Numbered from the stretch's first letter, positions 1 through 10,208 are shown. The stretch: DNA of 14,057 nt from Pseudomonadota bacterium (GCA_023419995.1 JAEZXF010000291.1:1-14057); one strand, 5' to 3'. Numbers and translations are program-made. The notes: generated by a model not told the origin, from the letters alone.

Positions 1-1
1 G

Positions 2-595
2 GCCGAGGCCGTGCGCCAGCCCGACCCGATCGCCGAGGCGATCCGCGCCGCCGAGGCGGCGCCGATGGCCATGGCGCAGTCGGCGCAGGACGAGGCGGAG
101 TTCCGCCCGGCGAGCAGGCTGTTCGCCCAGCCCGCTCCGCAGCAGGCCGCGCCCGTCGCACCCGCGCCGCAGATGGCCGAGCCGGTCCAGCAGCACGTCC
201 AGCCGGCACCGCGCGTCGACATGCATGCCCCGGCGCAGCCGCGCATGCCCCGCGTCGAGGATTTCCCGCCCGTCGTCCGCGCCGAGCTGGAGCAGGGGCA
301 TGCCCATGGCCACGACCAGGAGGAACGCGGCCCGATGGGCCTGCTGAAGCGCCTGACGCAGGGCCTGTCCCGCCGCGAGGAAGAGCCGGCGCGCCTCCAG
401 CCCGCGCAGCCGCGCGAGCCGAGGCTGCTCCAGCCCGCGCCGGAGCCACGCCGCACGCCGCAGTCCGACCCCCAGCTCTACGCGCCGCGCCGCGGCCAGC
501 TCGACGACCAGGGCCGGCTTTCCGTGCAGCCGCGCATGAGCCAGGAAGACGACCAGCTCGAGATTCCGGCTTTCCTTCGCCGGCAGGCGAACTGA
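2..595 (+). CDS. ftsZ: Cell division protein FtsZ, C-terminal part (5' end outside the window)
   Basis: FtsZ is the tubulin-like GTPase that forms the division ring at midcell. Only the last 197 codons are visible, so the GTPase domain lies upstream of the window. What is seen is the long disordered linker typical of rhizobial FtsZ, rich in Pro, Gln and Ala. It contains a conserved block RVEDFPPVVRAELEQ, then GPMGLLKRLTQGLSRREEE (a probable short helix), and ends with LEIPAFLRRQAN (nt 557-592). The last is the conserved C-terminal peptide that in other bacteria binds FtsA and other membrane tethers. The frame is open from base 2, and the Met codons and GTG seen near the start are internal. 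The downstream order lpxC-bamD-recN-ligA is the usual one in Rhizobiales. Identification is firm from the terminal peptide plus context. It could be one of two ftsZ paralogues in the genome, but the long tail marks the main one. Confidence 0.93.
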   Translation, partial: AEAVRQPDPIAEAIRAAEAAPMAMAQSAQDEAEFRPASRLFAQPAPQQAAPVAPAPQMAEPVQQHVQPAPRVDMHAPAQPRMPRVEDFPPVVRAELEQGHAHGHDQEERGPMGLLKRLTQGLSRREEEPARLQPAQPREPRLLQPAPEPRRTPQSDPQLYAPRRGQLDDQGRLSVQPRMSQEDDQLEIPAFLRRQAN

Positions 596-619
596 GGCGG
601 GCGCCTTGTAACAGACATG

Positions 620-651
620 TTTCGGGCGGGCGCCGCGGCTCCCGCCTGAAA
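620..651 (+). terminator. Stem-loop just after ftsZ
   Basis: TTTCGGGCGGG (620-630) pairs with CCCGCCTGAAA (641-651) as an 11-bp stem with one G-U pair and a 10-nt loop. No T tract follows (the next bases are cccgaaaaag), so it is not a standard intrinsic terminator. It may still pause transcription or protect the 3' end of the ftsZ mRNA. The left arm TTTCGGG can alternatively pair with CCCGAAA (652-658). Confidence 0.4.
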
Positions 652-733
652 CCCGAAAAAGACAGCATCGACAGCGGGTTACGAGAGAGACACACGCCGC
701 TGTGCAGCGTAACACAGAGTAAAAAAGCGTGAT

Positions 734-762
734 TTGGACTCTTTTGCCCATGACACTATCTT
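734..762 (+). promoter_or_regulatory. Candidate sigma70 promoter of lpxC
   Basis: TTGGAC (734-739) and TATCTT (757-762) are separated by exactly 17 bp, a close match to the alphaproteobacterial housekeeping consensus. Transcription would start near 769 and leave a leader of about 100 nt before the lpxC start. The -35 box overlaps a GANTC site (GACTC, 737-741). Confidence 0.55.
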
Positions 763-828
763 CGCCCGCAATAAATTGTCGGGCGGGGATTCTTGGGGAT
801 GTGTCTCCGCCGGCCACATACGCGAATC
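737..828. promoter_or_regulatory. Cluster of three GANTC (CcrM methylation) sites upstream of lpxC
   Basis: GACTC at 737-741, GATTC at 788-792 and GAATC at 824-828 fall within 92 bp between ftsZ and lpxC. GANTC is the target of the cell-cycle methyltransferase CcrM in many alphaproteobacteria, and methylation state can set transcription of division genes through GcrA. The sites are seen directly; the regulatory role is inferred. Confidence 0.5.
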
Positions 829-871
829 GCGGGCGGGCGGGCAATCCGGCCAGCGTAAACGGGACGGGCTA

Positions 872-1822
872 ATGGGGTTCGATTTGCACGACTACCAAAC
901 GACGCTCAAGTCGCGCGTATCGCTATCGGGTATCGGTGTTCACAGCGGCAAGCCTGTCTCGATCCATTTCTCTCCCGCAGATCCCGACACCGGCATCGTC
1001 TTCCTGAAGACCGATGAGGCCGGCGAGACCATCGAGGTTCGCGCCCTCGTCGCCCAGATCGGCGCGACGGACCTCTGCACCGAGCTCTGCACCAGCGGCG
1101 GCGCGCGCGTCGCCACCGTCGAGCACCTGCTCGCGGCCCTTTCCGCCCTCGGCATCGACAACGTCCTGATCGAGATCGACAGCGACGAGGTGCCGATCCT
1201 CGACGGCAGCTCGGCGATGTTCGTCGAGGCGTTCGACCAGGCCGGCATCAGCCAGCAGGCGGTCAAGCGCCGCTACATTCGCATCATCAAGCCCGTGCGC
1301 ATCGACAACGGCGCTTCGTGGGCCGAGTTCCATCCGTACGAGGGCACCCGCTTCGAGGTCGAGATCGACTTCGAGAGCCCGGCCATCGGCCGGCAGTTCT
1401 ATGCCGCCGACATCACCGCCGACCTCTTCCGCCGCGACATCTCGCGGGCCCGCACCTTCGGCTTCATGAAGGACGTCGAGCGCCTGTGGGCCGCCGGCTA
1501 CGCGCTCGGCTCCTCGCTCGAGAACACCGTGGTGATCGGCGACGACGGCCGCGTGGTCAACATGGAGGGGCTGCGCTACTCCAACGAGTTCGTGCGCCAC
1601 AAGATGCTCGACGCGATGGGCGACCTCGCGCTCGCCGGCGCCCGCTTCATCGGCCGCTACCGCTCCTATCGCGGCGGCCACAAGATGAACGCCGCTGCGC
1701 TGCGCCGCCTGCTCTCCGACCGCTCGGCGTTCGAGATCGTCGAGACCGGCCGCCGCGAGCGCGGCCGCACTGCCGAGATGATCGCGGTCAACGCCCCGGT
1801 CTACGCCCCCTGGATGATCTGA
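872..1822 (+). CDS. lpxC: UDP-3-O-acyl-N-acetylglucosamine deacetylase LpxC
   Basis: LpxC is the zinc hydrolase that removes acetate from UDP-3-O-acyl-GlcNAc, the committed step of lipid A synthesis, in the cytoplasm. The 316-residue product has the expected length and both ββαα domains. Zinc and catalytic residues align with the E. coli enzyme: E84-H85 in [11 protein letters not shown]243-K244 and D247 in [10 protein letters not shown], and H270 in [12 protein letters not shown] chose ATG 872 (MGFDLHDYQ) because homologues start there. The reading frame stays open upstream to a TTG at 734, but that TTG is the probable -35 box and the extra 46 residues look non-coding. A purine-rich GGGACGGG (861-868) precedes the ATG. 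It probably has its own promoter, separate from ftsZ. Identification is certain; the start is well supported. Confidence 0.97.
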   Translation: MGFDLHDYQTTLKSRVSLSGIGVHSGKPVSIHFSPADPDTGIVFLKTDEAGETIEVRALVAQIGATDLCTELCTSGGARVATVEHLLAALSALGIDNVLIEIDSDEVPILDGSSAMFVEAFDQAGISQQAVKRRYIRIIKPVRIDNGASWAEFHPYEGTRFEVEIDFESPAIGRQFYAADITADLFRRDISRARTFGFMKDVERLWAAGYALGSSLENTVVIGDDGRVVNMEGLRYSNEFVRHKMLDAMGDLALAGARFIGRYRSYRGGHKMNAAALRRLLSDRSAFEIVETGRRERGRTAEMIAVNAPVYAPWMI

Positions 1823-1875
1823 GCCGCGATTCTTTCGCGCTTTCAGGCCCTTCTGCGCTTGCCTGCACGGTGTTT

Positions 1876-1894
1876 CCGCCTGTCGGCAAGGCGG
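1876..1894 (+). terminator. Weak stem-loop after lpxC
   Basis: CCGCCT (1876-1881) and AGGCGG (1889-1894) form a 6-bp stem with a 7-nt loop, followed by a pyrimidine-rich stretch rather than a clean T run. It competes with a second pairing of CTTGCC (1858-1863) with GGCAAG (1885-1890). It could terminate or attenuate lpxC transcripts. This is weak evidence. Confidence 0.25.
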
Positions 1895-1990
1895 GCTTCC
1901 TTTCCCGCATCCGCTGCATTCTCGGGCCTGTGGATCGTGCTGCGCGGTCGTCGCCCCGCCACAAAAAAGCGCCATTGCGCGGCGATGACG

Positions 1991-2019
1991 TTGCCGAGGG
2001 ACGGCAGTTGGACTATGAC
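1991..2019 (+). promoter_or_regulatory. Candidate promoter of bamD-recN
   Basis: TTGCCG (1991-1996) and TATGAC (2014-2019) are separated by 17 bp, within the 239-bp gap between lpxC and bamD. The predicted transcription start is about 35 nt ahead of the bamD ATG. Both boxes are partial matches to consensus. Confidence 0.4.
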
Positions 2020-2061
2020 TGCCGCGACATTTCGACCATCAGGCAGAGGGCGGAAAGCCGC

Positions 2062-2928
2062 ATGACTGAACTCCGCAAAGCCGGGCGCGAGACGCGCAGC
2101 CGCTCCGTCGGGCTGATCGCCGCGGCGGCTGTGCTGCCCCTGCTGGTCTCGGCCTGCGCCAGCGACAAGGACGTCGATCTCGCTTCCTACGTCGAGAGCG
2201 TCGAGCCGGCGGACACGCTGTACAACCAGGGACTTGCCAATCTCGAGGCCGGCCGCACGGCCGAGGCCGCGCGCAAGTTCGAGTCGCTCGACCGCCAGCA
2301 CCCCTATTCGGAGCATGCCCGCAAGGCGATGGTGATGTCCGCCTTCACCAACTACCGGCTGGGCAAGTACGAGGAGGCGATCACCGCCGGCAAGCGCTAC
2401 GTGTCGCTCTATCCGACGACCGACGATGCAGCCTATGCGCAGTACATCATCGGCCTGTCCTACTATCGCCAGGTGCGCGACGTCACCCAGGACCAGAAGG
2501 AAGCCCGGCTGCTCGCGGAAACCATGCGCGAGCTGGTCGACCGCTGGCCGGATTCCGAATATGTTGGCGACGCCAACGCCAAGATCCGCTTCGCCCGCGA
2601 CCAGCTCGCCGGCAAGGAGATGCAGATCGGCCGCTACTATCAGGAACGCCGCGAGTACATCGCCTCGGTCAAGCGGTTCCGCAACGTGGTCGAGATGTAT
2701 TCCGACACGCGCCACGTCGAGGAGGCGCTGGCGCGCCTGACCGAGACCTACTACGCGATGGGCCTCGCCTCCGAGGCGCAGACCGCCGCCGCCGTTCTCG
2801 GCCACAACTACCCGGAAAGCCAGTGGTACAAGGATTCGTACGCGCTGCTGCAGTCGGGCGGCCTGTCGCCGCGCGAGGACCAGGGCTCGTGGCTGTCGCG
2901 CGCCGGCAAGATCATCGCCGGAAGCTGA
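2062..2928 (+). CDS. bamD: Outer membrane protein assembly factor BamD (lipoprotein)
   Basis: BamD (formerly ComL) is the essential periplasmic lipoprotein of the BAM complex, which folds beta-barrel proteins into the outer membrane together with BamA. The 288-residue product starts with a lipoprotein signal peptide: a basic N-terminus, a hydrophobic run (about 16-31) and lipobox L28-V-S-A-C32, so Cys32 would be lipidated. The rest is a chain of TPR-like helices. It begins at [20 protein letters not shown] and includes the BamD-characteristic [20 protein letters not shown], near the fourth repeat. The frame runs open far upstream through lpxC, but ATG 2062 gives the signal peptide at the right place. 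The recN start follows only 16 bp after the stop, suggesting co-transcription. The family call is firm. Confidence 0.95.
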   Translation: MTELRKAGRETRSRSVGLIAAAAVLPLLVSACASDKDVDLASYVESVEPADTLYNQGLANLEAGRTAEAARKFESLDRQHPYSEHARKAMVMSAFTNYRLGKYEEAITAGKRYVSLYPTTDDAAYAQYIIGLSYYRQVRDVTQDQKEARLLAETMRELVDRWPDSEYVGDANAKIRFARDQLAGKEMQIGRYYQERREYIASVKRFRNVVEMYSDTRHVEEALARLTETYYAMGLASEAQTAAAVLGHNYPESQWYKDSYALLQSGGLSPREDQGSWLSRAGKIIAGS

Positions 2929-2944
2929 CGCGCGCCGCCCATCC

Positions 2945-4618
2945 ATGCTCGCCCACCTGTCGATCCGCGATATCGTCCTGATCGAACGGCTCGACATAGA
3001 CTTTCCGGCCGGCCTCTCCGTGCTGACCGGCGAAACCGGCGCGGGCAAGTCGATCCTGCTCGATTCCCTCTCGCTGGCGCTCGGCGCGCGCGGCGACGCC
3101 TCGCTGGTGCGCCACGGCGCGGCGCAGGGCAGCGTCACCGCGATCTTCAACGTTCCCCAGAACCATTCCGCCCGGATGCTCGCCCGCGACAACGGCTTCG
3201 ACGACGAGGGCGACCTGATCCTGCGGCGCATCCAGTCGGCCGACGGGCGCAGCCGCGTCTTCCTCAACGACCAGCCGGCGAGCGTCGCGCTGCTGCGCGA
3301 GATCGGCCGGCATCTGGTCGAGATCCACGGCCAGCACGACGACCGGGCGCTGGTCGACGCCGCCGCGCATCGCGACCTGCTCGACGCCTTCGGCGGCCAT
3401 GCCGGGCAGGCGCAGGGCGTCGGCCTTGCCTGGCGCGCCTGGCGTGAGGCCGAGCAGGCGCTGTCGCGCCACCGGGCCAAGGTCGAGGCCGCCGCCCGCG
3501 AGGCCGACTACCTGCGCGCCAGCGTCGAGGAGCTGTCGAAGCTCGACCCGCTGCCGGGCGAGGAGACCGACCTTGCCGACCGGCGCGCCGCGATGATGCG
3601 GGCGGAGAAGTCGGCGGCCGACATCGCCGACGCGCAGGAGGTGCTCTCCGGGCAGAGCTCCGCCGTGCCGCAGCTCGCGAGCCTGATGCGCCGCTTGCAG
3701 CGCAAGGCCGAGGCCGCGCCCGGCCTGCTCGACGACATCGTCAAGGCGCTGGACGACGCGCTGATCTCGCTCGACGCGGCGCAGGTCGCCGTCGATGCCG
3801 CGCTGCGCGCCGCCGCGTTCGACCCGCGCGCGCTGGAGGAGGCGGAGGAGCGGCTGTTCGCCTTGCGCGCCGCCGCGCGCAAGCATTCGGTGGCGGTGGA
3901 CGACCTCGCGGCGCTGCGCGACGCGATGGCAGCGGACCTCGCCGACCTCGATGCCGGCGAGGAGCGCCTGGTCGCGCTCGAGAAGGCTGCGCAGGCTGCG
4001 CAGGCGGCCTATGACGAGGCGGCCGCCCATCTTTCCGAGCTGCGCAAGGGCACGGCCGCCGCGCTCGCCAGGGCGGTGATGGCCGAGCTGCCGGCGCTGA
4101 AGCTGGAGCGGGCCGAGTTCATCGTCGAGATAGCGAGCGAGCCGGCCGACCGCGCCGAGAGCGGCATCGACCAGGTCGAGTTCTGGGTGCGGACCAATCC
4201 GGGAACGCGGCCGGGACCGATCATGAAGGTGGCGTCGGGCGGCGAGCTGTCGCGCTTCCTTCTCGCGCTCAAGGTCGCGCTCGCCGACCGGGGGTCCGCC
4301 CCGACGCTCGTCTTCGACGAGATCGACACCGGCGGCGGCGGCGCGGTGGCCGACGCCATCGGCCAGCGGCTTTCGCGGCTTGCCGGCCGCATCCAGGTTC
4401 TGTCGGTGACGCATGCGCCGCAGGTCGCTGCCCGCGCCGGCACCCACTACCTCATCTCCAAGTCGGGTGGCGCCGATCGCGTGGCGACCGACGTCGCCAC
4501 GCTCGCCCGGCAGGCGCGGCAGGAGGAGATCGCGCGCATGCTCGCCGGCGCGACGATCACCGAGGAGGCACGCGCCGCCGCCGAGCGGCTTTTGAGCGAG
4601 AACGCGGCGGCGGGGTGA
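2945..4618 (+). CDS. recN: DNA repair protein RecN
   Basis: RecN is an SMC-like cytoplasmic ATPase that acts at double-strand breaks and helps RecA-dependent repair. The 557-residue product has the usual length. The N-terminal Walker A motif is GETGAGKS (29-36). The middle (about 155-380) is Ala/Glu/Arg-rich coiled coil broken by short hinge-like segments. The C-terminal half carries the ABC signature SGGELSR (431-437) and Walker B TLVFDEID (454-461). The ATG at 2945 begins MLAHLSIRDIVLIE, the standard RecN N-terminus. No clear ribosome binding site is seen, so translation may be coupled to bamD, 16 bp upstream. I saw no obvious LexA box ahead of it, so SOS control is not supported by this sequence. 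A palindromic repeat element follows immediately downstream. Confidence 0.96.
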   Translation: MLAHLSIRDIVLIERLDIDFPAGLSVLTGETGAGKSILLDSLSLALGARGDASLVRHGAAQGSVTAIFNVPQNHSARMLARDNGFDDEGDLILRRIQSADGRSRVFLNDQPASVALLREIGRHLVEIHGQHDDRALVDAAAHRDLLDAFGGHAGQAQGVGLAWRAWREAEQALSRHRAKVEAAAREADYLRASVEELSKLDPLPGEETDLADRRAAMMRAEKSAADIADAQEVLSGQSSAVPQLASLMRRLQRKAEAAPGLLDDIVKALDDALISLDAAQVAVDAALRAAAFDPRALEEAEERLFALRAAARKHSVAVDDLAALRDAMAADLADLDAGEERLVALEKAAQAAQAAYDEAAAHLSELRKGTAAALARAVMAELPALKLERAEFIVEIASEPADRAESGIDQVEFWVRTNPGTRPGPIMKVASGGELSRFLLALKVALADRGSAPTLVFDEIDTGGGGAVADAIGQRLSRLAGRIQVLSVTHAPQVAARAGTHYLISKSGGADRVATDVATLARQARQEEIARMLAGATITEEARAAAERLLSENAAAG

Positions 4619-4638
4619 GGGGCCGATCGTCCGGCGCC

Positions 4639-4770
4639 GCGCCGCCCCTCATCCCCCTGCCGGGACCTTCTCCCCGCGAACGGGGAGAAGGGGCAGTTGC
4701 GGCGTTACGGCAGTGTCTCCTCTCCCCGTTCACGGGGAGAGGATGCCGGCAGGCAGGCGAGGGGCGGCGC
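4639..4770. repeat. RIME-like palindromic intergenic repeat element
   Basis: A mosaic of nested inverted repeats lies between recN and ligA. The outer arms are GCGCCGCCCCTC (4639-4650) and GAGGGGCGGCGC (4759-4770), which are perfect complements. With one internal 6-bp mismatch block the arms extend inward to 4663 and 4746 (CTGCCGG/CCGGCAG). Inside are two strong hairpins: CCTTCTCCCCG/CGGGGAGAAGG (4666-4691, loop cgaa) and CCTCTCCCCG/CGGGGAGAGG (4719-4742, loop ttca). Size and layout resemble the Rhizobium-specific intergenic mosaic elements (RIME), which carry two large palindromes and lie between genes. The hairpins may also end or stabilise the recN transcript. The structure is certain; the family name is from memory. 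Confidence 0.75.
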
Positions 4771-4800
4771 AAAGGCGGCGGGATAGCCGCTCCGCGGCCC

Positions 4801-7012
<2,212 letters not shown>

Positions 7013-7134
7013 GCGCGCTGAAGGGTGGCTCAATCGAATTGATGTGACAGGCCAGCAAGGCTGACCTAAACACCGGCTTCCCTGAAGCGCGCCGCACCTC
7101 CGCTTTCGGGCGACATGCATCAGAAGGAAACCCG

Positions 7135-7860
7135 ATGTCTCCCGCCGACAGCACATCGCCGAAGCATGCGCCGCTCGCCGACTTCCTCGACGGCATGCGG
7201 CAGTGCATGCCCGTCGTGATCGCGTCGTCGCCGTTCTCGATGCTGTTCGGCACGGTCGCGGTCCAGAACGGGCTGACGGTCGGCGAGGCGACGCTGATGA
7301 GCGTGGCGATGTTTGCCGGCGCCAGCCAGCTCGTCGGCATGGAGCTCTTCGGCCAGAAGGTCGCGCCGTGGCTGATCGTTCTCTCGATCTTCGCCGTCAA
7401 TTTCCGCCACGTGCTCTACTCGGCCGCGATGGGCCGGCGGATGCGGAACTGGAGCTGGACCAGGCGCATCGTCGCCTTCTTCCTCCTGACCGACGCGCAG
7501 TATGCCTTCGGCGAGAAGCAGGCCCTGACCGGCAGGCTCACCTTCGCCTGGTACATGGGCTACGGCATCTTCCTCTACAGCTGCTGGGTGATAGGCACCG
7601 TGGTCGGGGCGATGTTCGGCAACCTCATCCCGGATCCCCATGCGCTGGGCCTCGATTTCATGCTGCCGATCTACTTCCTCGGCATGGTGATGGGCTTTCG
7701 CAAGCGGCCGCTGTGGCTGCCCGTGGTCGCCACGAGCGCGATCGTCTCGATCGTCGCCTACTACCTGATCGGCTCGCCGTGGAACGTGTCCGTCGGCGCG
7801 CTGGCGGGGATCGTCGTCGCGGCCGTCTTCACCCCCGCCAACGGGGAGAGCGCGGCATGA
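7135..7860 (+). CDS. azlC: AzlC family branched-chain amino acid exporter, large subunit
   Basis: AzlC is the large membrane subunit of a two-component exporter for branched-chain amino acids and analogues. The 241-residue product is almost all hydrophobic helices. It carries the family motifs FAGASQLV (60-67) and NFRHVLYSAAMG (89-100), and LTDAQYAF (118-125) near the middle. The C-terminal half has further membrane spans up to AGIVVAAVF (224-232). A good ribosome binding site, AAGGA (7124-7128), lies 6 nt ahead of the ATG. The stop overlaps the azlD start (ATGA), so the two are translated together. The Lrp- or GntR-type regulator that often sits beside azlCD is not present in this window. 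Family assignment is firm; the actual substrate is inferred from the family. Confidence 0.9.
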   Translation: MSPADSTSPKHAPLADFLDGMRQCMPVVIASSPFSMLFGTVAVQNGLTVGEATLMSVAMFAGASQLVGMELFGQKVAPWLIVLSIFAVNFRHVLYSAAMGRRMRNWSWTRRIVAFFLLTDAQYAFGEKQALTGRLTFAWYMGYGIFLYSCWVIGTVVGAMFGNLIPDPHALGLDFMLPIYFLGMVMGFRKRPLWLPVVATSAIVSIVAYYLIGSPWNVSVGALAGIVVAAVFTPANGESAA

Positions 7861-8153
7861 GCACGACGGCGTGGATCATCATCGTCGGCGCGATCGTCAC
7901 CTACCTGACGCGCATCGGCGGCTATCTGGTGCTGTCGCGCTTCAAGCGCATCCATCCGCGCGTCGAGGCGGCGCTGGATGCCGTTCCCGCGGCGGTGCTG
8001 ACGACGCTGGTGGCGCCGGCGGCGGCGCTCGGCGGCCCCATCGAATGGACGGCGCTCGCCGTCGCCGGCGTGATCGCGCTGCGCGGCGGGCTGACCGTGA
8101 CCTTCTTCTGCGGCGCGGCGGTGCTGATCGCGCTGCGCAACCTGCCGCTGTAG
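7857..8153 (+). CDS. azlD: AzlD family branched-chain amino acid exporter, small subunit
   Basis: AzlD is the small partner subunit of the AzlCD exporter. The product is 98 residues with about three or four membrane segments: 5-20, 40-58, 63-77 and 80-93. It shows the family pattern TYLTRIGGYLVL (15-26), then PRVEAALDAVPAAVLTTLVAP (34-54) and a Gly-rich last span. The start ATG 7857 overlaps the azlC stop by four bases (ATGA), which fixes the start and implies translational coupling. The gene ends convergently with the aminopeptidase gene, 72 bp away. I saw no T-tailed terminator in that gap. Confidence 0.88.
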   Translation: MSTTAWIIIVGAIVTYLTRIGGYLVLSRFKRIHPRVEAALDAVPAAVLTTLVAPAAALGGPIEWTALAVAGVIALRGGLTVTFFCGAAVLIALRNLPL

Positions 8154-8225
8154 GGCGGCAGGCAGCCGGGCGGCGGGCAGGGGGTGTCCGGACGGAACGC
8201 CGCCTCGCGCCTTTCCCGACCTGCC

Positions 8226-10052
8226 CTATAGCGGCGCCGTGGCCGCTTCCAGCCAGGCGAGGACCTCGCCGTCGACCATCGGCCCGATCTCGGCCAGAAC
8301 CCGGGCGTGATAGGCGTCGAGCCAGGCGCGCTCGGCCGGGTCGAGCAGGTCGGCGCGGACAAGCCGGCGGTCGAAGGGGGCGAGCGTCAGCGTCTCGAAG
8401 CCGTGCATGGCGATGTCGCCGCCGGGGATCGCCTCGGCCGCCTCGACGACGATCAGGTTCTCCAGCCGGATGCCGTAGCCGCCGGCCTTGTAGTAGCCCG
8501 GCTCGTTGGACAGGATCATGCCGGCGAGGAGGGGCTGGGTGCCGGTCTTGGCGATGCGCTGCGGCCCCTCGTGGACGGACAGGAACGAGCCGACGCCGTG
8601 GCCGGTGCCATGGGCGTAGTCGAGACCCTTCCGCCACAGCGCGTGCCGCGCGATGGCATCAATGTCGCAGCCGCGCGTGCCGGCGGGGAAGCGCAGCGTC
8701 GAGATGGCGATCAGCCCCTTCAGCACCAGCGTCGCGCGCTCGCGCATCTCCTCGCTCGGCCGGCCGACGGCGACCGTGCGGGTGATGTCGGTGGTGCCGT
8801 CCTGGTACTGGCCGCCGGAATCGACGAGGAACAGCTCGCCCGCGCCCAGCCTGCGGTTGGTGACCGTGGTCACGCGGTAGTGGACGATGGCGCCGTTCGG
8901 CCCGGCGCCGGAGATGGTATCGAAGGAGATGTCGCGCAGCGGCATCTGCGTTTCCTCGCCGGTGCGGCGGCGGAAGCCCTCCAGCGCGCGGACGGCGGCG
9001 ATCTCGTCCACGGTGCCGGGCTCCCGGCCGTCGAGCCAGTGCAGGAACTTCGCCATCGCCGCGCCGTCGCGGCGGTGAGCGGCGCGGGTGCCGGCAAGCT
9101 CGGCCTCGTTCTTGACCGCGCGGGGTAGGCGGGCCGGGTCGGCGAGGCGCACGACCGTGCCGCCGTTCTCCTCGACGATCGTCCGCAGCTTCTCGGCGGC
9201 AAGCGCCGGATCGAGGGCGATCCTGCCGCCCGCCGCCGCCAGCCCTGCCAGGCGGCCTTCCAGCGCCTGCGGCTCGAGAAGCGTGGCGAGCTGGGTCAGG
9301 TAGGCGTCCGTCTCGATCGTCAGCTTGTCAGGCGACAGGAAGAGGAGCGGCAGGCCCTCCGCCGGCAGGATGGCGAAGCCGAGCGCCAGCGGCGTGTGCG
9401 GCACGTCGCTGCCGCGGATATTGAACAGCCAGGCCAGCGAGGAGGGATCGGTGAGGACGGCATGGTCGGCCTTGCCGGCGGCGAGGTCGGCGGCAAGGCG
9501 CGCGATCTTGTCCTTCGCCAGCTCGCCGGCGAAGCCCGCCGGCTGGATCTCGACCTTGCCGGCCGGCGGCGCGGGCTGATCGGTCCAGATGGCGTCGACG
9601 GCGTTGCGCTCGACCGGAACGAGCCGGCCGCCCGCCTTCTCGACGGCGTCGCGCAGCGCCTCGGCCTCGGCGACGGTGTGGAGCCAGGGGTCGAAGCCGA
9701 GCGCGAGGCCCGGCGCGGCATGGACGGCAAGCCACTTCGACGGCGGGTTGTCGATCAGGCTCTCGACCTCGAAGGTGCCGGTGTCGACCTGTGCGGCCGC
9801 CTGCAGCGTGTAGCGGCCGTCGACGAAGAGGACGGCCCGCTCGCGCAGGACGAGGGCGATGCCCGCCGAGCCGGTGAAGCCGGTCAGCCAGCGCAGCCGC
9901 TCGGCCCGCGCCGGCCCGTACTCGCCCTGGTGCTCGTCGGCGCGGGGCACGAGGAAGCCGTCGAGTCCGAGGTCCGAGAGGTGCGCGCGCAGGCGCGCCA
10001 CCCTGTCCACGCCCTGGGAGGGATCGGTGAGCGCATCGAAGGACTGGAACAT
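8226..10052 (-). CDS. pepP: Xaa-Pro aminopeptidase (aminopeptidase P, peptidase family M24B)
   Basis: This cytoplasmic metallopeptidase removes an N-terminal residue when proline is second. The 608-residue product has the three-domain layout of the long APP1-like form: two creatinase-type N-terminal domains (about 15-150 and 155-310) and a pita-bread catalytic domain (about 320-545), followed by the C-terminal extension. The five metal ligands are present and spaced as in human APP1: D411, D422, H485 (in HGTGHGVG), E517 (in ILSNEPGYY) and E531 (in GIRLEN). The conserved histidine of HYRVT (391) is also present. The start at 10052 gives MFQSFDALTDPSQG and has GAGG (10061-10058) 5 nt upstream. 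It is divergent from the small gene at 10291. The long-form identity is secure; the symbol pepP is used loosely, as E. coli PepP is a shorter relative. Confidence 0.93.
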   Translation of the reverse strand: MFQSFDALTDPSQGVDRVARLRAHLSDLGLDGFLVPRADEHQGEYGPARAERLRWLTGFTGSAGIALVLRERAVLFVDGRYTLQAAAQVDTGTFEVESLIDNPPSKWLAVHAAPGLALGFDPWLHTVAEAEALRDAVEKAGGRLVPVERNAVDAIWTDQPAPPAGKVEIQPAGFAGELAKDKIARLAADLAAGKADHAVLTDPSSLAWLFNIRGSDVPHTPLALGFAILPAEGLPLLFLSPDKLTIETDAYLTQLATLLEPQALEGRLAGLAAAGGRIALDPALAAEKLRTIVEENGGTVVRLADPARLPRAVKNEAELAGTRAAHRRDGAAMAKFLHWLDGREPGTVDEIAAVRALEGFRRRTGEETQMPLRDISFDTISGAGPNGAIVHYRVTTVTNRRLGAGELFLVDSGGQYQDGTTDITRTVAVGRPSEEMRERATLVLKGLIAISTLRFPAGTRGCDIDAIARHALWRKGLDYAHGTGHGVGSFLSVHEGPQRIAKTGTQPLLAGMILSNEPGYYKAGGYGIRLENLIVVEAAEAIPGGDIAMHGFETLTLAPFDRRLVRADLLDPAERAWLDAYHARVLAEIGPMVDGEVLAWLEAATAPL

Positions 10053-10191
10053 CGTGGCCTCGTTCGTTTCGCTGTCTGGTGCCGCCTGCGGTCAGGTCTA
10101 GCCGGGGCCGCGCGCGCGCGCAATGCGCACGACAGAATGTTGCGCCGAACGGGATGGTGCGATGCAATATTGTTGTTCGCACTTGCAAAAT

Positions 10192-10208
10192 CGCATGGTT
10201 ACCATGCG
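10192..10208. promoter_or_regulatory. 17-bp palindrome, probable operator in the divergent promoter region
   Basis: CGCATGGT-T-ACCATGCG is a perfect palindrome with 8-bp arms around a single central base, in the AT-richer region between pepP (-) and the small gene (+). It overlaps the candidate -35 box TTACCA (10199-10204). Copies of TCGCA begin at 10177, 10191 and 10213. The symmetry and position suggest the binding site of a dimeric regulator; the regulator is unknown. Confidence 0.5.

Noticed and set aside
734..871. Upstream extension of lpxC from TTG 734
   Set aside because: The TTG is the probable -35 box, the extra 46 residues match no LpxC N-terminus, and ATG 872 gives the normal length.
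1955..1985. Minus-strand hairpin followed by a T run (GCGC-aatg-GCGC then TTTTTT)
   Set aside because: The stem is only 4 bp and no minus-strand gene ends there, so it is unlikely to be a terminator.
1318..2061. Upstream extension of bamD through lpxC
   Set aside because: It overlaps lpxC in another frame. ATG 2062 places the lipoprotein signal peptide correctly.
2912..4447. A 511-codon minus-strand frame across recN (and 545 codons across bamD)
   Set aside because: These are shadows of GC-rich genes on the opposite strand; they have no domains and no ribosome binding sites. RecN and BamD are secure on the plus strand.
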